This document shows, piece after piece, positions 1 through 5,533 of a DNA stretch of 9,497 nt. The notes under the pieces are model-generated. The model saw only the letters and a program-made list of their open reading frames with translations, had not been told where the DNA came from and did no database searches. Origin of the DNA: Deltaproteobacteria bacterium (GTDB lineage: Bacteria; Desulfobacterota; DSM-4660; Desulfatiglandales; HGW-15); assembly GCA_020342025.1 (NCBI GenBank), contig CP070840.1, positions 2,574,163 through 2,583,659 on the forward strand. Reading direction: 5' to 3'. Position 1 is the stretch's first letter, and each line of letters opens with the position of its first letter. The position numbers and the translations under genes are program-made.

Positions 1-1
1 C

Positions 2-700
2 GAGATCGAAAATGTCTTCAAGAGATCCGGAATCGGTCCCAACAATAAGGTGGCTATTTTGGGATTTGATGCCTGCCTGATGAGTATGATTGAAATTGCA
101 CATCATTTTCGAAACCAGGTGGAGGTTGTGGTTGGTTCGCAGCAGACCGAACCGGGTGATGGTTGGCCTTATGACAGGGTACTTCGCGAGATGAAGAAGG
201 CCGCCTCAAGAACGGATCTGGCCAAAAGAATTGTGAGGGAATACATCAAGGCTTACAGAAAAGTGGGAATCTTCAATGTTACCCAGTCTGCGATTGAAAC
301 AGCCAAGACTGACAGAGCGATTCAAGCCTTGAGTCATTTGGGTGAGTTACTGGCAGAAAACTTTGACGGCACATATGCAGACATGAAAAGGATAAGGCTT
401 AGGTTGCAGAGCTTCGAGATGGCTGACTACGTTGATCTGGTCCATTTAGCGGAGCTTGTTTCTAAAAAAATAAAAAACGGCCCTATCTCAGACGCGGCAA
501 AAGCCGTTTTTGAATCGTCCCTATCCTCCATTCTCACCTCAGAAAAACTGGGAGCAGCGGTTAAGGACGCCAATGGGATTTCAATTTGGTTCCCAGCTTA
601 TCAAAGTCTTTATTTCAATTATCGGGCCAAATATCTTGCATTGGAGTGCAACCGGGATCACAGAGGCTGGATCAAATTCTTAGATCTCTTTCATTCGTGA
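2..700 (+). CDS. Clostripain-like (peptidase C11) cysteine protease, C-terminal part, 5' end outside window
   Basis: The frame is open from base 2 to a TGA at 698-700, giving 232 residues with no start required inside the window, so the gene is cut by the left edge. The motif GFDACLM (Cys codon at 74-76) is the catalytic-cysteine box of the C11 clostripain/gingipain-like clan. It is followed by the family's GSQQTEPGDGWPYD segment. The C-terminal GISIWFPAYQS and closing W-x2-FL also fit the family. The catalytic histidine and any signal peptide would lie upstream and cannot be judged. C11 enzymes cleave after basic residues, usually outside the cytoplasm. The upstream GTG at 50 is internal to the domain and is not the true start. 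The gene converges on the minus-strand parA operon, with 17 bases between the two stops. The family call is strong; the substrate is unknown. Confidence 0.85.
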   Translation, partial: EIENVFKRSGIGPNNKVAILGFDACLMSMIEIAHHFRNQVEVVVGSQQTEPGDGWPYDRVLREMKKAASRTDLAKRIVREYIKAYRKVGIFNVTQSAIETAKTDRAIQALSHLGELLAENFDGTYADMKRIRLRLQSFEMADYVDLVHLAELVSKKIKNGPISDAAKAVFESSLSSILTSEKLGAAVKDANGISIWFPAYQSLYFNYRAKYLALECNRDHRGWIKFLDLFHS

Positions 701-712
701 GCCGGGGGCTCA
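698..712. terminator. GC-rich hairpin between convergent genes, possible bidirectional terminator
   Basis: TGAGCC-GGG-GGCTCA is a perfect 6-bp inverted repeat with a 3-base loop. It begins at the stop codon of the peptidase gene and ends just before the stop of the minus-strand 186-residue gene. Its position between two convergent genes suits a shared terminator. Neither strand shows a T-run right after the stem, so intrinsic termination is uncertain. Confidence 0.4.
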
Positions 713-717
713 GACAT

Positions 718-1278
718 TTAAGGAGATAGGGACCCTTTTATGAAAATGGTGACATCTTCCTCTCTGCGCACCCTGTTTCTTGGCTCTGAATTATCTTCAA
801 TCTTTTTCAGCTCAATGCGTCTCAAAAAATATCCTTCTTTGAGATGCCTGGACAGGGCTTGTCTCATCGTCTGCTGGACGTTTTCATCGTCTTGAAATGC
901 GATGGTCCTGCGGACCTTTACCGTTTCTTCCACCTCGCATTGATTTTCCATCTGACACGGATACCCCGCTTTGCTCGCTTGGGTGGAATTTATTTTTTCC
1001 GGTGTGATAGGTCTAAAATACTCGCAATTTCTTGCGTAGCTCAGCGCTATGGCGTCTATGCTGTCCACACCATATTCTTCGCTTTCCAGAGAAAAGATTC
1101 TGCATTTTGGCTGACCGAATGGCTCCTCGAGCAGGTTGGTACAAGAGGCACAGGAGTCTTCCCTTAGCGCAACGGGTGAAAATCCGTAGGTCATCTTTTT
1201 CTCTTTCGTTTCTTTGTTGGTTGACAAGAATATGTTTGAGATCTCCTCAAATCCCCTTCCCAGGCTCTTTTTCTCCAT
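718..1278 (-). CDS. Cysteine-rich 186-aa protein with ParB-like N-terminal motif, probable partner of the adjacent ParA
   Basis: The family is not recognised. The N-terminus MEKKSLGRGFEEISNIF resembles the short basic 'LGRGLxAL' segment at the start of ParB/Spo0J proteins, which contacts ParA and stimulates its ATPase. No ParB nuclease-like or helix-turn-helix DNA-binding domain follows. Instead there are six cysteines: C43-x2-C46, C59 and C85 could form a zinc or iron-sulfur site, with C108 and C114 further on. The C-terminal third is charged and rich in Arg, Lys and Glu. The ATG at 1278 lies 13 bases downstream of the parA stop, preceded by a modest AAGGGGG site, so the gene is almost certainly co-transcribed with parA. 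The inferred role is an adaptor or ATPase activator replacing ParB. That the gene is real is well supported by operon position and frame; the function is a hypothesis. Confidence 0.75.
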   Translation of the reverse strand: MEKKSLGRGFEEISNIFLSTNKETKEKKMTYGFSPVALREDSCASCTNLLEEPFGQPKCRIFSLESEEYGVDSIDAIALSYARNCEYFRPITPEKINSTQASKAGYPCQMENQCEVEETVKVRRTIAFQDDENVQQTMRQALSRHLKEGYFLRRIELKKIEDNSEPRNRVRREEDVTIFIKGSLSP

Positions 1279-1291
1279 TTGGGATTCCCCC

Positions 1292-2371
1292 TTAATTTAC
1301 CTCTATGACGGAATTCCTCCCCCCGAATGGATCTTGAACAACGTTGGGATTATTTTGATCTTCCATCCACTCATCATCAACGAGAAATTTATATTGATAT
1401 ACACCCGGTGCAAGAATGATCTCTTTTGACCAAGTCCCGTCTTCGTGACGCTGCATATAATAATCCTCGCTTTGAGCCCAATTATTGAAGTTCCCGACAA
1501 TTTGAACGCGACTCGCTCTGGGGCCATGAAATAAAAATTGGGTTTTTCTATTCTTTGGTTGAAGGGGTCTCTTTTTTGGCTTTACGGATTTCACCACGCC
1601 TAGAGTCTTCTCTTCTGCTAAGACTTCCTTCGCAAGAGCATCATAGTCCGTGCATCCCCTGGACTTTCTTGCATAGTCTACAATAGATTTCCCGAAGCCC
1701 GGGGCTTCCCTCAATTTAACATTCGCATTGATAACGGTTCGGAACATTTTACCCTTGAAATGGTCTCTTATGTCTTTCAGGATCTCTTTTGAGATTCTTG
1801 TTCGTCTGTCGAACATGGTTGCGATGACTTTGATTCGCATTTCGTGTTCTGTCTTAGCCCGGACGAGGTCAAGGATTTCCAGCAATTTGCCGGTGCCGTG
1901 GAGTGAAAAGAGTCCCATCTCAATGGGAATGAATACTTCGGTCGAAGCCATGAGGGCATTAAAGGTGAGTAATCCGAGGCTGGGAGGACAATCTATGATG
2001 ATGTAATTATAGGTTTGATATAGACCCTCAATGGCTTTCTTGAGTCTGGTCTCTCTCCCTTTTATCATGGACAGATTGTGTTCAAATGTACTTAATCCTA
2101 TGTTTGAGGGAGCAATATGAAAGTTTTTAGTAACTTCAACAGTCACCTCATCAAGGCCTAACCGGGTTCCCTCAGCATTGCCAAGTGCATGGTGGACCGT
2201 CTTTTCCAGCGTGTCGGTATCAATATTTAGACCTGTCGCTGAATGTCCCTGAGGATCCAAATCAACAAGAAGGACCTTTCGGCTCTTGAGCGATAAACAG
2301 GCGGATAAGTTGATGGCTGTCGTTGTCTTTCCGCACCCTCCTTTTTGGTTGGCAATTGAAATAACTCTCAT
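1292..2371 (-). CDS. ParA/Soj-type ATPase fused to a C-terminal CBM48 (AMPK-beta-like) glycogen-binding domain
   Basis: Residues 1-250 form a complete ParA/Soj ATPase without an N-terminal helix-turn-helix. The deviant Walker A is KGGCGKTT (K10 signature lysine, K15), followed by [12 protein letters not shown] at 36-47 and the Walker B region [10 protein letters not shown] at 124-133. A basic, proline-containing linker (about 251-275) leads to residues 278-359, which match the CBM48/AMPK-beta E-set fold: [22 protein letters not shown], then RNSVIEV. W298, K328, W335 and N353 align with the four carbohydrate-contact residues of AMPK-beta1 (W100, K126, W133, N150), and the K-to-W spacing of seven is identical. 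ParA proteins dimerise on ATP, bind DNA non-specifically and move cargo over the nucleoid. The added domain suggests glycogen-like polysaccharide as cargo or signal. The ATG at 2371 has a strong AAGGAGG site six bases upstream. Domain calls are firm; the role is inference. Confidence 0.92.
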   Translation of the reverse strand: MRVISIANQKGGCGKTTTAINLSACLSLKSRKVLLVDLDPQGHSATGLNIDTDTLEKTVHHALGNAEGTRLGLDEVTVEVTKNFHIAPSNIGLSTFEHNLSMIKGRETRLKKAIEGLYQTYNYIIIDCPPSLGLLTFNALMASTEVFIPIEMGLFSLHGTGKLLEILDLVRAKTEHEMRIKVIATMFDRRTRISKEILKDIRDHFKGKMFRTVINANVKLREAPGFGKSIVDYARKSRGCTDYDALAKEVLAEEKTLGVVKSVKPKKRPLQPKNRKTQFLFHGPRASRVQIVGNFNNWAQSEDYYMQRHEDGTWSKEIILAPGVYQYKFLVDDEWMEDQNNPNVVQDPFGGRNSVIEVN

Positions 2372-2514
2372 TTTTCCCCTCCTTCTTTATCTAGAGTAAA
2401 TTCTCAGACCGCCAGATAAATCGAGGAGTAACATGAACCAACCCAGGACAGCCCAAAGGTGGAGACTTGTCAGGTGGGCAATGGACCGCTTCAGTGTCTA
2501 TTTCTGGCGAGGGA

Positions 2515-2543
2515 ATGCTATCACAGGATTTGGACAATGTCAA
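2515..2543 (-). promoter_or_regulatory. Sigma70-type promoter for the parA operon, with a palindrome over the -35 box
   Basis: On the minus strand a perfect TTGACA (2543-2538) is followed after 17 bases by TAGCAT (2520-2515). A TG one base upstream of the -10 makes it an extended -10. Transcription would start near 2508, leaving a leader of about 137 bases before the parA ATG. The -35 region sits inside the imperfect palindrome TTGGACAATGTCAA (2530-2543; perfect core GACA-A-TGTC). A repressor, possibly the ParA system itself, could bind there. The promoter is read by eye; the operator is speculative. Confidence 0.6.
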
Positions 2544-2628
2544 CAAAATCATACATTATATAGTATACAACCGAAAAGAAAGTACAAGATATAGGGAGAA
2601 GCATCAGGCAGGAGCCTAAAGATCGGCG

Positions 2629-2680
2629 TGAGGCGGACGGGCGACGCGGGAGGGTCGATTCTCAGGGAGAATTCGCCTCA
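2629..2680. repeat. Nested inverted-repeat element, possible structured RNA or palindromic repeat
   Basis: An outer 7-bp inverted repeat, TGAGGCG (2629-2635) with CGCCTCA (2674-2680), encloses a perfect hairpin, ATTCTC-AGG-GAGAAT (2658-2672). It also encloses a weaker GAC/GTC pairing (2636-2638 with 2654-2656). The 7-bp closing stem and a TCGATTC sequence give a faint tRNA-like look, but 52 bases with no anticodon arm cannot be a tRNA. It could be a small structured RNA, a decayed repeat unit or chance. Confidence 0.3.
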
Positions 2681-2809
2681 TCCAGGGTTCAAAGATGCAC
2701 AGAAATCAGTGAGTATCGCACATATTCCTGTGCATACTTTTGCAAATCTCATCGATGCTATCCAACCAAGTAATTGAAAATTTTGGATAATTCATCTCTC
2801 GATGACTTG

Positions 2810-2825
2810 TGGTATTGTTCTTGCT
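2810..2825 (+). promoter_or_regulatory. Possible sigma54 (-24/-12) promoter for the 62-aa gene
   Basis: TGGTATTGTTCTTGCT has the invariant GG (2811-2812) and GC (2823-2824) with exactly ten bases between them, plus the TTGCT -12 box. The -24 box is TGGTAT rather than TGGCAC. Transcription would begin near 2836, giving a leader of about 16 bases that just contains the ribosome site before the ATG at 2852. No enhancer site was identified, so this is a geometry-based suggestion. Confidence 0.35.
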
Positions 2826-2851
2826 ATCTTATCCATAGGGGAGGTGAAACC

Positions 2852-3040
2852 ATGTCCGATAGAGAGAGACTCAGACAGAGCGATTATAGAGATTCCATGT
2901 TCAGGCAAGCTATACTGGCCGTTTACAAGTTGGTTGATTCTGTGGAAAGGATAGAGGAAAGACTGCAAGAACTGGAAGGCCGTGTGGATGCACTGACACT
3001 GGGAGTGAACAAGGAAGTGGAGCCCATTCTCTATTCTTGA
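2852..3040 (+). CDS. Small coiled-coil protein, 62 aa, function unknown
   Basis: The ATG at 2852 follows a strong site (GGGGAGGTG, about six bases upstream). The in-frame TTG at 2774 lacks such a site and would add an unlikely Cys-rich leader, so the ATG is preferred. The product is soluble and charged. Residues 1-14 are rich in Arg, Asp and Ser, followed by a helix and then a heptad-like stretch around residues 28-50 (SVERIEERLQELEGRVDAL) typical of a short coiled coil. There are no cysteines, signal peptide or membrane segment. It is a single gene, divergent from parA across a long gap. A regulatory or oligomerising role is possible, but nothing in the sequence names one. The good start signal and amphipathic pattern make it likely to be real. 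Confidence 0.65.
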   Translation: MSDRERLRQSDYRDSMFRQAILAVYKLVDSVERIEERLQELEGRVDALTLGVNKEVEPILYS

Positions 3041-3057
3041 GAATGAGAATGTGGCTC

Positions 3058-3090
3058 CGGGCGCACCTCGCGTAAGTCATCGGGCGCCCG
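3058..3090 (+). terminator. Weak hairpin downstream of the 62-aa gene
   Basis: CGGGCGC (3058-3064) pairs perfectly with GCGCCCG (3084-3090) across a 19-base loop. A second stem, CATTCTC/GAGAATG (3025-3031 with 3039-3045), straddles the stop codon. Neither is followed by a T-run, so a terminator role is only positional. Confidence 0.25.
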
Positions 3091-3216
3091 TTGCGTCGGT
3101 AACCTCTCTTTTGAAGCCTACCTATGGCCCATGCCCGCCCTCTCTTCCTGCTTTGCTGATATAAAGACTCAGAATCCATATCCAACCTTCTTGACAAGCA
3201 CTTCCTCCGTGTGCGA

Positions 3217-3234
3217 TTGACCAGTCTTGGTCAA
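3217..3234. promoter_or_regulatory. CRP/FNR-type palindromic operator upstream of the DUF169 gene
   Basis: TTGACCA-GTCT-TGGTCAA is a perfect 7-bp inverted repeat, 18 bases overall, with the spacing of CRP/FNR-superfamily sites (TTGxxx-N6-xxxCAA). Its centre, 3225.5, is about 41 bases upstream of a start point expected from the -10-like TATTAG at 3254-3259. This is the usual position for a class II activator site. The TTGACC/GGTCAA arms recall the HcpR-type sites of sulfate reducers, from general knowledge and unverified here. A clear perfect palindrome; the identity of the regulator is inferred. Confidence 0.5.
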
Positions 3235-3288
3235 CCCCAAAATACATGGAGATTATTAGCCCTTAATATTTCATCTGGAGGTGTGGTT

Positions 3289-4071
3289 ATGGAAAAGTGG
3301 ATTGAATGGGCCAGGAAGATGAGGGAATTTGTAAATCCTGATACCTTTCCGGTTGGGGTCAAGATTTTGAAGGATGAATCTGAAATCCCTTCCAGGGCCA
3401 GGAGGCCGCTTCGAGACCTGAAGGTCCTGATGGCTCCATGTCAGGGCTCTGCCATGGCAAGGCGGTATGGATGGACGGTTGCCTTCGGTCCTGAGGACGT
3501 GGGATGTGCCATTGCGGCTCATACCTATGGCTGGGAAAGGCCAGAGGATGAGACCGGGGCAATCAATTTTCTTACAGGGGTCAACTACGTCTGTGATGAG
3601 AAAGCAGGCAGAGAGGTTCTCAAGGCATTTCGGACTCTCCATATGGGGAACCAGTTGGCCGTCCTCTACTCCCCTTTGGAAAGAACAAAGATGGAGCCGG
3701 ATGTGATCCTGATCTATGTGAATCCAGCCCAAATGATGCGGCTCATACATGGTGCCACATACCACACGGGCAAGCCCATACAAAGTAGTTTCTCGGGAAG
3801 AGCCGGCTCCTGCACGGATGGGGTCATCGGGGCGTACCTGGACAATGACGTCAAAGTTGTGGTTCCGGGTAACGGTGACCGCGTTTGGGCCACCTGCCAG
3901 GATCACGAAATACTCATGGCCATTCCTGCCGGAAAGTTTGCTGAAGTGGTAGAGGGATTAGAAAAAACGCACCAAAAGGGGATCCGGTATCCCATCCCCA
4001 CTTATACCCGTTACAGACCTGAAGTGGCCTTTTCTATCCCCTTGTCTGATATCTTCAAAGCCGAGGGGTGA
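3289..4071 (+). CDS. DUF169 family protein (COG2043-like), 260 aa
   Basis: The sequence matches the DUF169 family, whose biochemical role is not established. Matching features are FPVGVKIL at 20-27, APCQGSAMARRYGW at 49-62, and a second conserved cysteine region at C73. The glycine-rich GSCTDGVIGAYL block (173-184) precedes CQDHEILMAIPAGK (203-216). Five cysteines (51, 73, 102, 175, 203) are spread along the chain, and several are family-conserved positions, so metal or cofactor binding is conceivable. It has no signal peptide or membrane helix and is full length. The ATG at 3289 follows GGAGGTG at a good distance. An upstream in-frame GTG at 3211 would run across the palindromic operator and lacks a ribosome site. 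The RidA gene follows after 79 bases. The family call is good; the function is unknown. Confidence 0.82.
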   Translation: MEKWIEWARKMREFVNPDTFPVGVKILKDESEIPSRARRPLRDLKVLMAPCQGSAMARRYGWTVAFGPEDVGCAIAAHTYGWERPEDETGAINFLTGVNYVCDEKAGREVLKAFRTLHMGNQLAVLYSPLERTKMEPDVILIYVNPAQMMRLIHGATYHTGKPIQSSFSGRAGSCTDGVIGAYLDNDVKVVVPGNGDRVWATCQDHEILMAIPAGKFAEVVEGLEKTHQKGIRYPIPTYTRYRPEVAFSIPLSDIFKAEG

Positions 4072-4084
4072 AAAAGGAAAAAAC

Positions 4085-4135
4085 ATGGGGGTCAAGCTGA
4101 GATTTGGGCAACAGCCCGAAAAGATCTGACCCCAT
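4085..4135. repeat. REP-like palindromic unit between the DUF169 and RidA genes
   Basis: ATGGGGGTCA (4085-4094) is mirrored by TGACCCCAT (4127-4135), apart from one extra G. They enclose a second stem, TTTGGGC-AACA-GCCCGAA (4103-4120, one G-U pair). The GGGGTCA...GATCTGACCCC ends resemble REP-type palindromes common in proteobacterial intergenic gaps. As RNA it could act as an attenuator between the two genes. Structure seen directly; family membership from memory. Confidence 0.5.
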
Positions 4136-4150
4136 TATTGGAGGGTACTC

Positions 4151-4540
4151 GTGGAAAAGAAAGTCATCAAAACGGACAAGGCAGCATCGGGCAAAGTCCC
4201 ACTTTCTCAAGGGATTCAGGTGGGCGAGTGGTTGTTTTGCTCGGGTCAGCTTCCCATCGATCCCAAGACGGGCGAGATTGTGCCAGGCGGCATCGCCGAG
4301 CAGACGCGGCAGGTTATTGAGAATCTAAAGGCCGTTTGCGAAGCGGCAGGCACATCGCTCAAGAATGCTGTAAGAGTGACCATCTTCATGGAAGACCTGA
4401 GCGAGCTCCTGGGCATGAATCAGGTGTTCGAGGCGTACTTCGGCGTGGATGATCCCCCCGCGCGGACGACCTTCCAAGCGGCAAAACTCATCGCAGGCGC
4501 CAAGCTGGAAATCGAGCTTCAAGCTTTCCTTGCGAAATAA
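4151..4540 (+). CDS. RidA-family protein (YjgF/YER057c/UK114), probable enamine/imine deaminase
   Basis: This is a full-length Rid protein of 129 residues (E. coli RidA has 128). CSGQLPIDPKTGEIV (30-44), the PPARTTFQ block and LEIELQAF (119-126) are family hallmarks. R105 and E120, counterparts of the E. coli substrate-binding arginine and glutamate, are both present, so hydrolysis of reactive enamines/imines such as 2-aminoacrylate is plausible. The usual GPYxQ motif reads VPLSQ here, replacing the active-site tyrosine (Y17 in E. coli) with L18, which may alter substrate choice. RidA proteins form cytosolic trimers. The start is the GTG at 4151, with GGAGGG eight to ten bases upstream. It lies 79 bases after the DUF169 gene, probably in the same transcript, separated by a palindromic unit. 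A second, diverged Rid gene lies at 6020. Confidence 0.9.
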   Translation: MEKKVIKTDKAASGKVPLSQGIQVGEWLFCSGQLPIDPKTGEIVPGGIAEQTRQVIENLKAVCEAAGTSLKNAVRVTIFMEDLSELLGMNQVFEAYFGVDDPPARTTFQAAKLIAGAKLEIELQAFLAK

Positions 4541-4888
4541 GGGGACATTGTCATAGCGTGAAAAGCTGCCATCAATGGCACTGCGTTAGACTCAATTGTT
4601 CGTTGACCGGTGTCAGTGGCCCGTTGTAAAAGAGAATTCGCCTCTATCAAAGCGCTGAGCTGTGGGGGTGAGGCAAAGGCGGCTCCTCCGAGAATGTCTC
4701 ATAATGTCATGGCGAGGGAGTGAAAACAAGGAGATTGCCACGATCCTCTTGCCTCCGCGAGAGTCGCTCGCCATGACCAAAAGGGGTGGCGGCACAGTCT
4801 CTTTGGCGTCTGATTTTTTACTTAAGGGCCAAGGGTCCTGTGGCGGGAACATGCGGCGCTTTCAAAGACAGGAAGGAGTGGACTGGAC
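4541..4888. other. 348-base intergenic region before the nitroreductase gene
   Basis: No credible gene lies here. It contains a short hairpin TGCCA-TCAA-TGGCA (4567-4580) just past the RidA stop without a T-run. A 13-base motif GAGAATTCGCCTC (4632-4644) is shared with 2667-2679, and a dispersed palindromic repeat lies at 4706-4777. I see no convincing -35/-10 pair directly ahead of the nitroreductase, so it may be transcribed from upstream or use a promoter I cannot read. Confidence 0.55.
4706..4777. repeat. Dispersed palindromic repeat (REP/MITE-like), degenerate copy
   Basis: GTCATGGCGAG (4706-4716) and CTCGCCATGAC (4767-4777) form a perfect 11-bp terminal inverted repeat. The interior GAGATTGCCACG (4731-4742) and the arms resemble the 'GTCATTGCGAG...GAGATTGC...CTCGCAATGAC' element scattered through genomes of many anaerobic bacteria, including Desulfobacterota. 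No transposase is encoded. In this copy the central complementarity is largely lost. The inverted repeat is certain; the family link is recognition from memory. Confidence 0.75.
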
Positions 4889-5533
4889 ATGGATGATATT
4901 TTGGAGACCATGAAGACCAGGAGAAGCATTCGGCGGTACCAACAGAAGGATGTCCCGGATGAACTTCTGGACAAGATCATGGAGGCGGGGCGCTGGTCCC
5001 CGTCCGGCGATAATGCCCAGCCCTGGCGGTTTATTGTGGTGAGAGACCCGGAGGTCAAGAGGGCGATGGGAAAGATTGCCACAGAGGGAAGCGGAAGAAG
5101 GTTTACGGCCGAGTACTTCACCGGCCACATGCAAGAGCGGTTCAAAGGACTGAAAGACGAGGAGAAGAAAACCAGAGCGTTTCAGAAATTGAGGTCCGGT
5201 GTGGTGTCCTCATTCTTGGCCGACGCCCCAGTCGTTATTGTGGTCTGCGCCAAACTGGATGTGTGGGATGTCCCCTACGACGCAGCCATGGCCACCCAAA
5301 ACATGCAGCTCATGGCCCATGCCCTGGGCCTCGGGACCTGTGTGGTGGTGGCGCCGGTCTCGGACATGAGAGATGACATCAAAACAATGGCGTTACTCCA
5401 TGTCCCCCACGGGTACAAGATCGTGGCACCCCTTGCCATTGGCTACCCGGATGAAAGTCCGAACCCAAGGCCCAGGTTGCCCCTTGAGGATATTGTCTTT
5501 TACGAGGCGTTTGGTCAACGGAGGGAAAAATGA
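4889..5533 (+). CDS. Nitroreductase-family FMN-dependent oxidoreductase
   Basis: This is a complete 214-residue nitroreductase-fold protein. The FMN-phosphate motif TRRSIRRY lies at residues 10-17. SPSGDNAQPWRFIVV (37-51) carries the flavin-contacting Ser, Asn and Gln. D131-AAMATQNMQLMAHALGLGTC (to 151) is the typical dimer/flavin segment, and PLAIGYPDESP ends the fold. These enzymes are homodimers that use NAD(P)H and FMN to reduce nitro groups, quinones, enones or flavin itself; the substrate here cannot be named. There is no ferredoxin domain and no signal peptide. AGGAAGGAG lies about ten bases ahead of the ATG at 4889. Its stop codon overlaps the start of the next gene (ATGA at 5530-5533), so the two are translationally coupled and probably functionally linked. 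Confidence 0.9.
   Translation: MDDILETMKTRRSIRRYQQKDVPDELLDKIMEAGRWSPSGDNAQPWRFIVVRDPEVKRAMGKIATEGSGRRFTAEYFTGHMQERFKGLKDEEKKTRAFQKLRSGVVSSFLADAPVVIVVCAKLDVWDVPYDAAMATQNMQLMAHALGLGTCVVVAPVSDMRDDIKTMALLHVPHGYKIVAPLAIGYPDESPNPRPRLPLEDIVFYEAFGQRREK

Larger units (their letters stand above)
2372..2851. other. 480-base intergenic region between divergent parA and the small coiled-coil gene
   Basis: No convincing ORF lies in this stretch. It holds the parA promoter near 2515-2543, then an AT-rich tract at 2551-2570 (ATAC and GTAT half-sites) upstream of it. A GC-rich block with nested inverted repeats follows at 2629-2680, then a possible sigma54 promoter at 2810-2825. The piece between the parA start and 2510 would be the parA leader; no riboswitch or clear attenuator is visible in it. 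Confidence 0.6.

Noticed and set aside
2629..2683. tRNA-like look (7-bp closing stem and TCGATTC)
   Set aside because: Only 52 bases, no anticodon or D arm and no CCA-compatible 3' end.
3191..3219. Perfect TTGACA at 3191-3196 as a -35 box for DUF169
   Set aside because: No -10-like hexamer at 16-18 bases; the CRP/FNR-type arrangement further downstream fits better.
3271..3906. Minus-strand ORF of 211 codons opposite DUF169
   Set aside because: Shadow frame of a recognisable plus-strand family; no start signal.
2667..4644. 13-base identical motif GAGAATTCGCCTC at 2667 and 4632 as a proven repeat family
   Set aside because: About one such match is expected by chance in a window of this length; kept only as a supporting remark.
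4662..4913. Plus-strand ORF of 83 codons before the nitroreductase
   Set aside because: It runs through the palindromic repeat and its translation is the typical product of such repeats; it has no ribosome site and overlaps the nitroreductase start.
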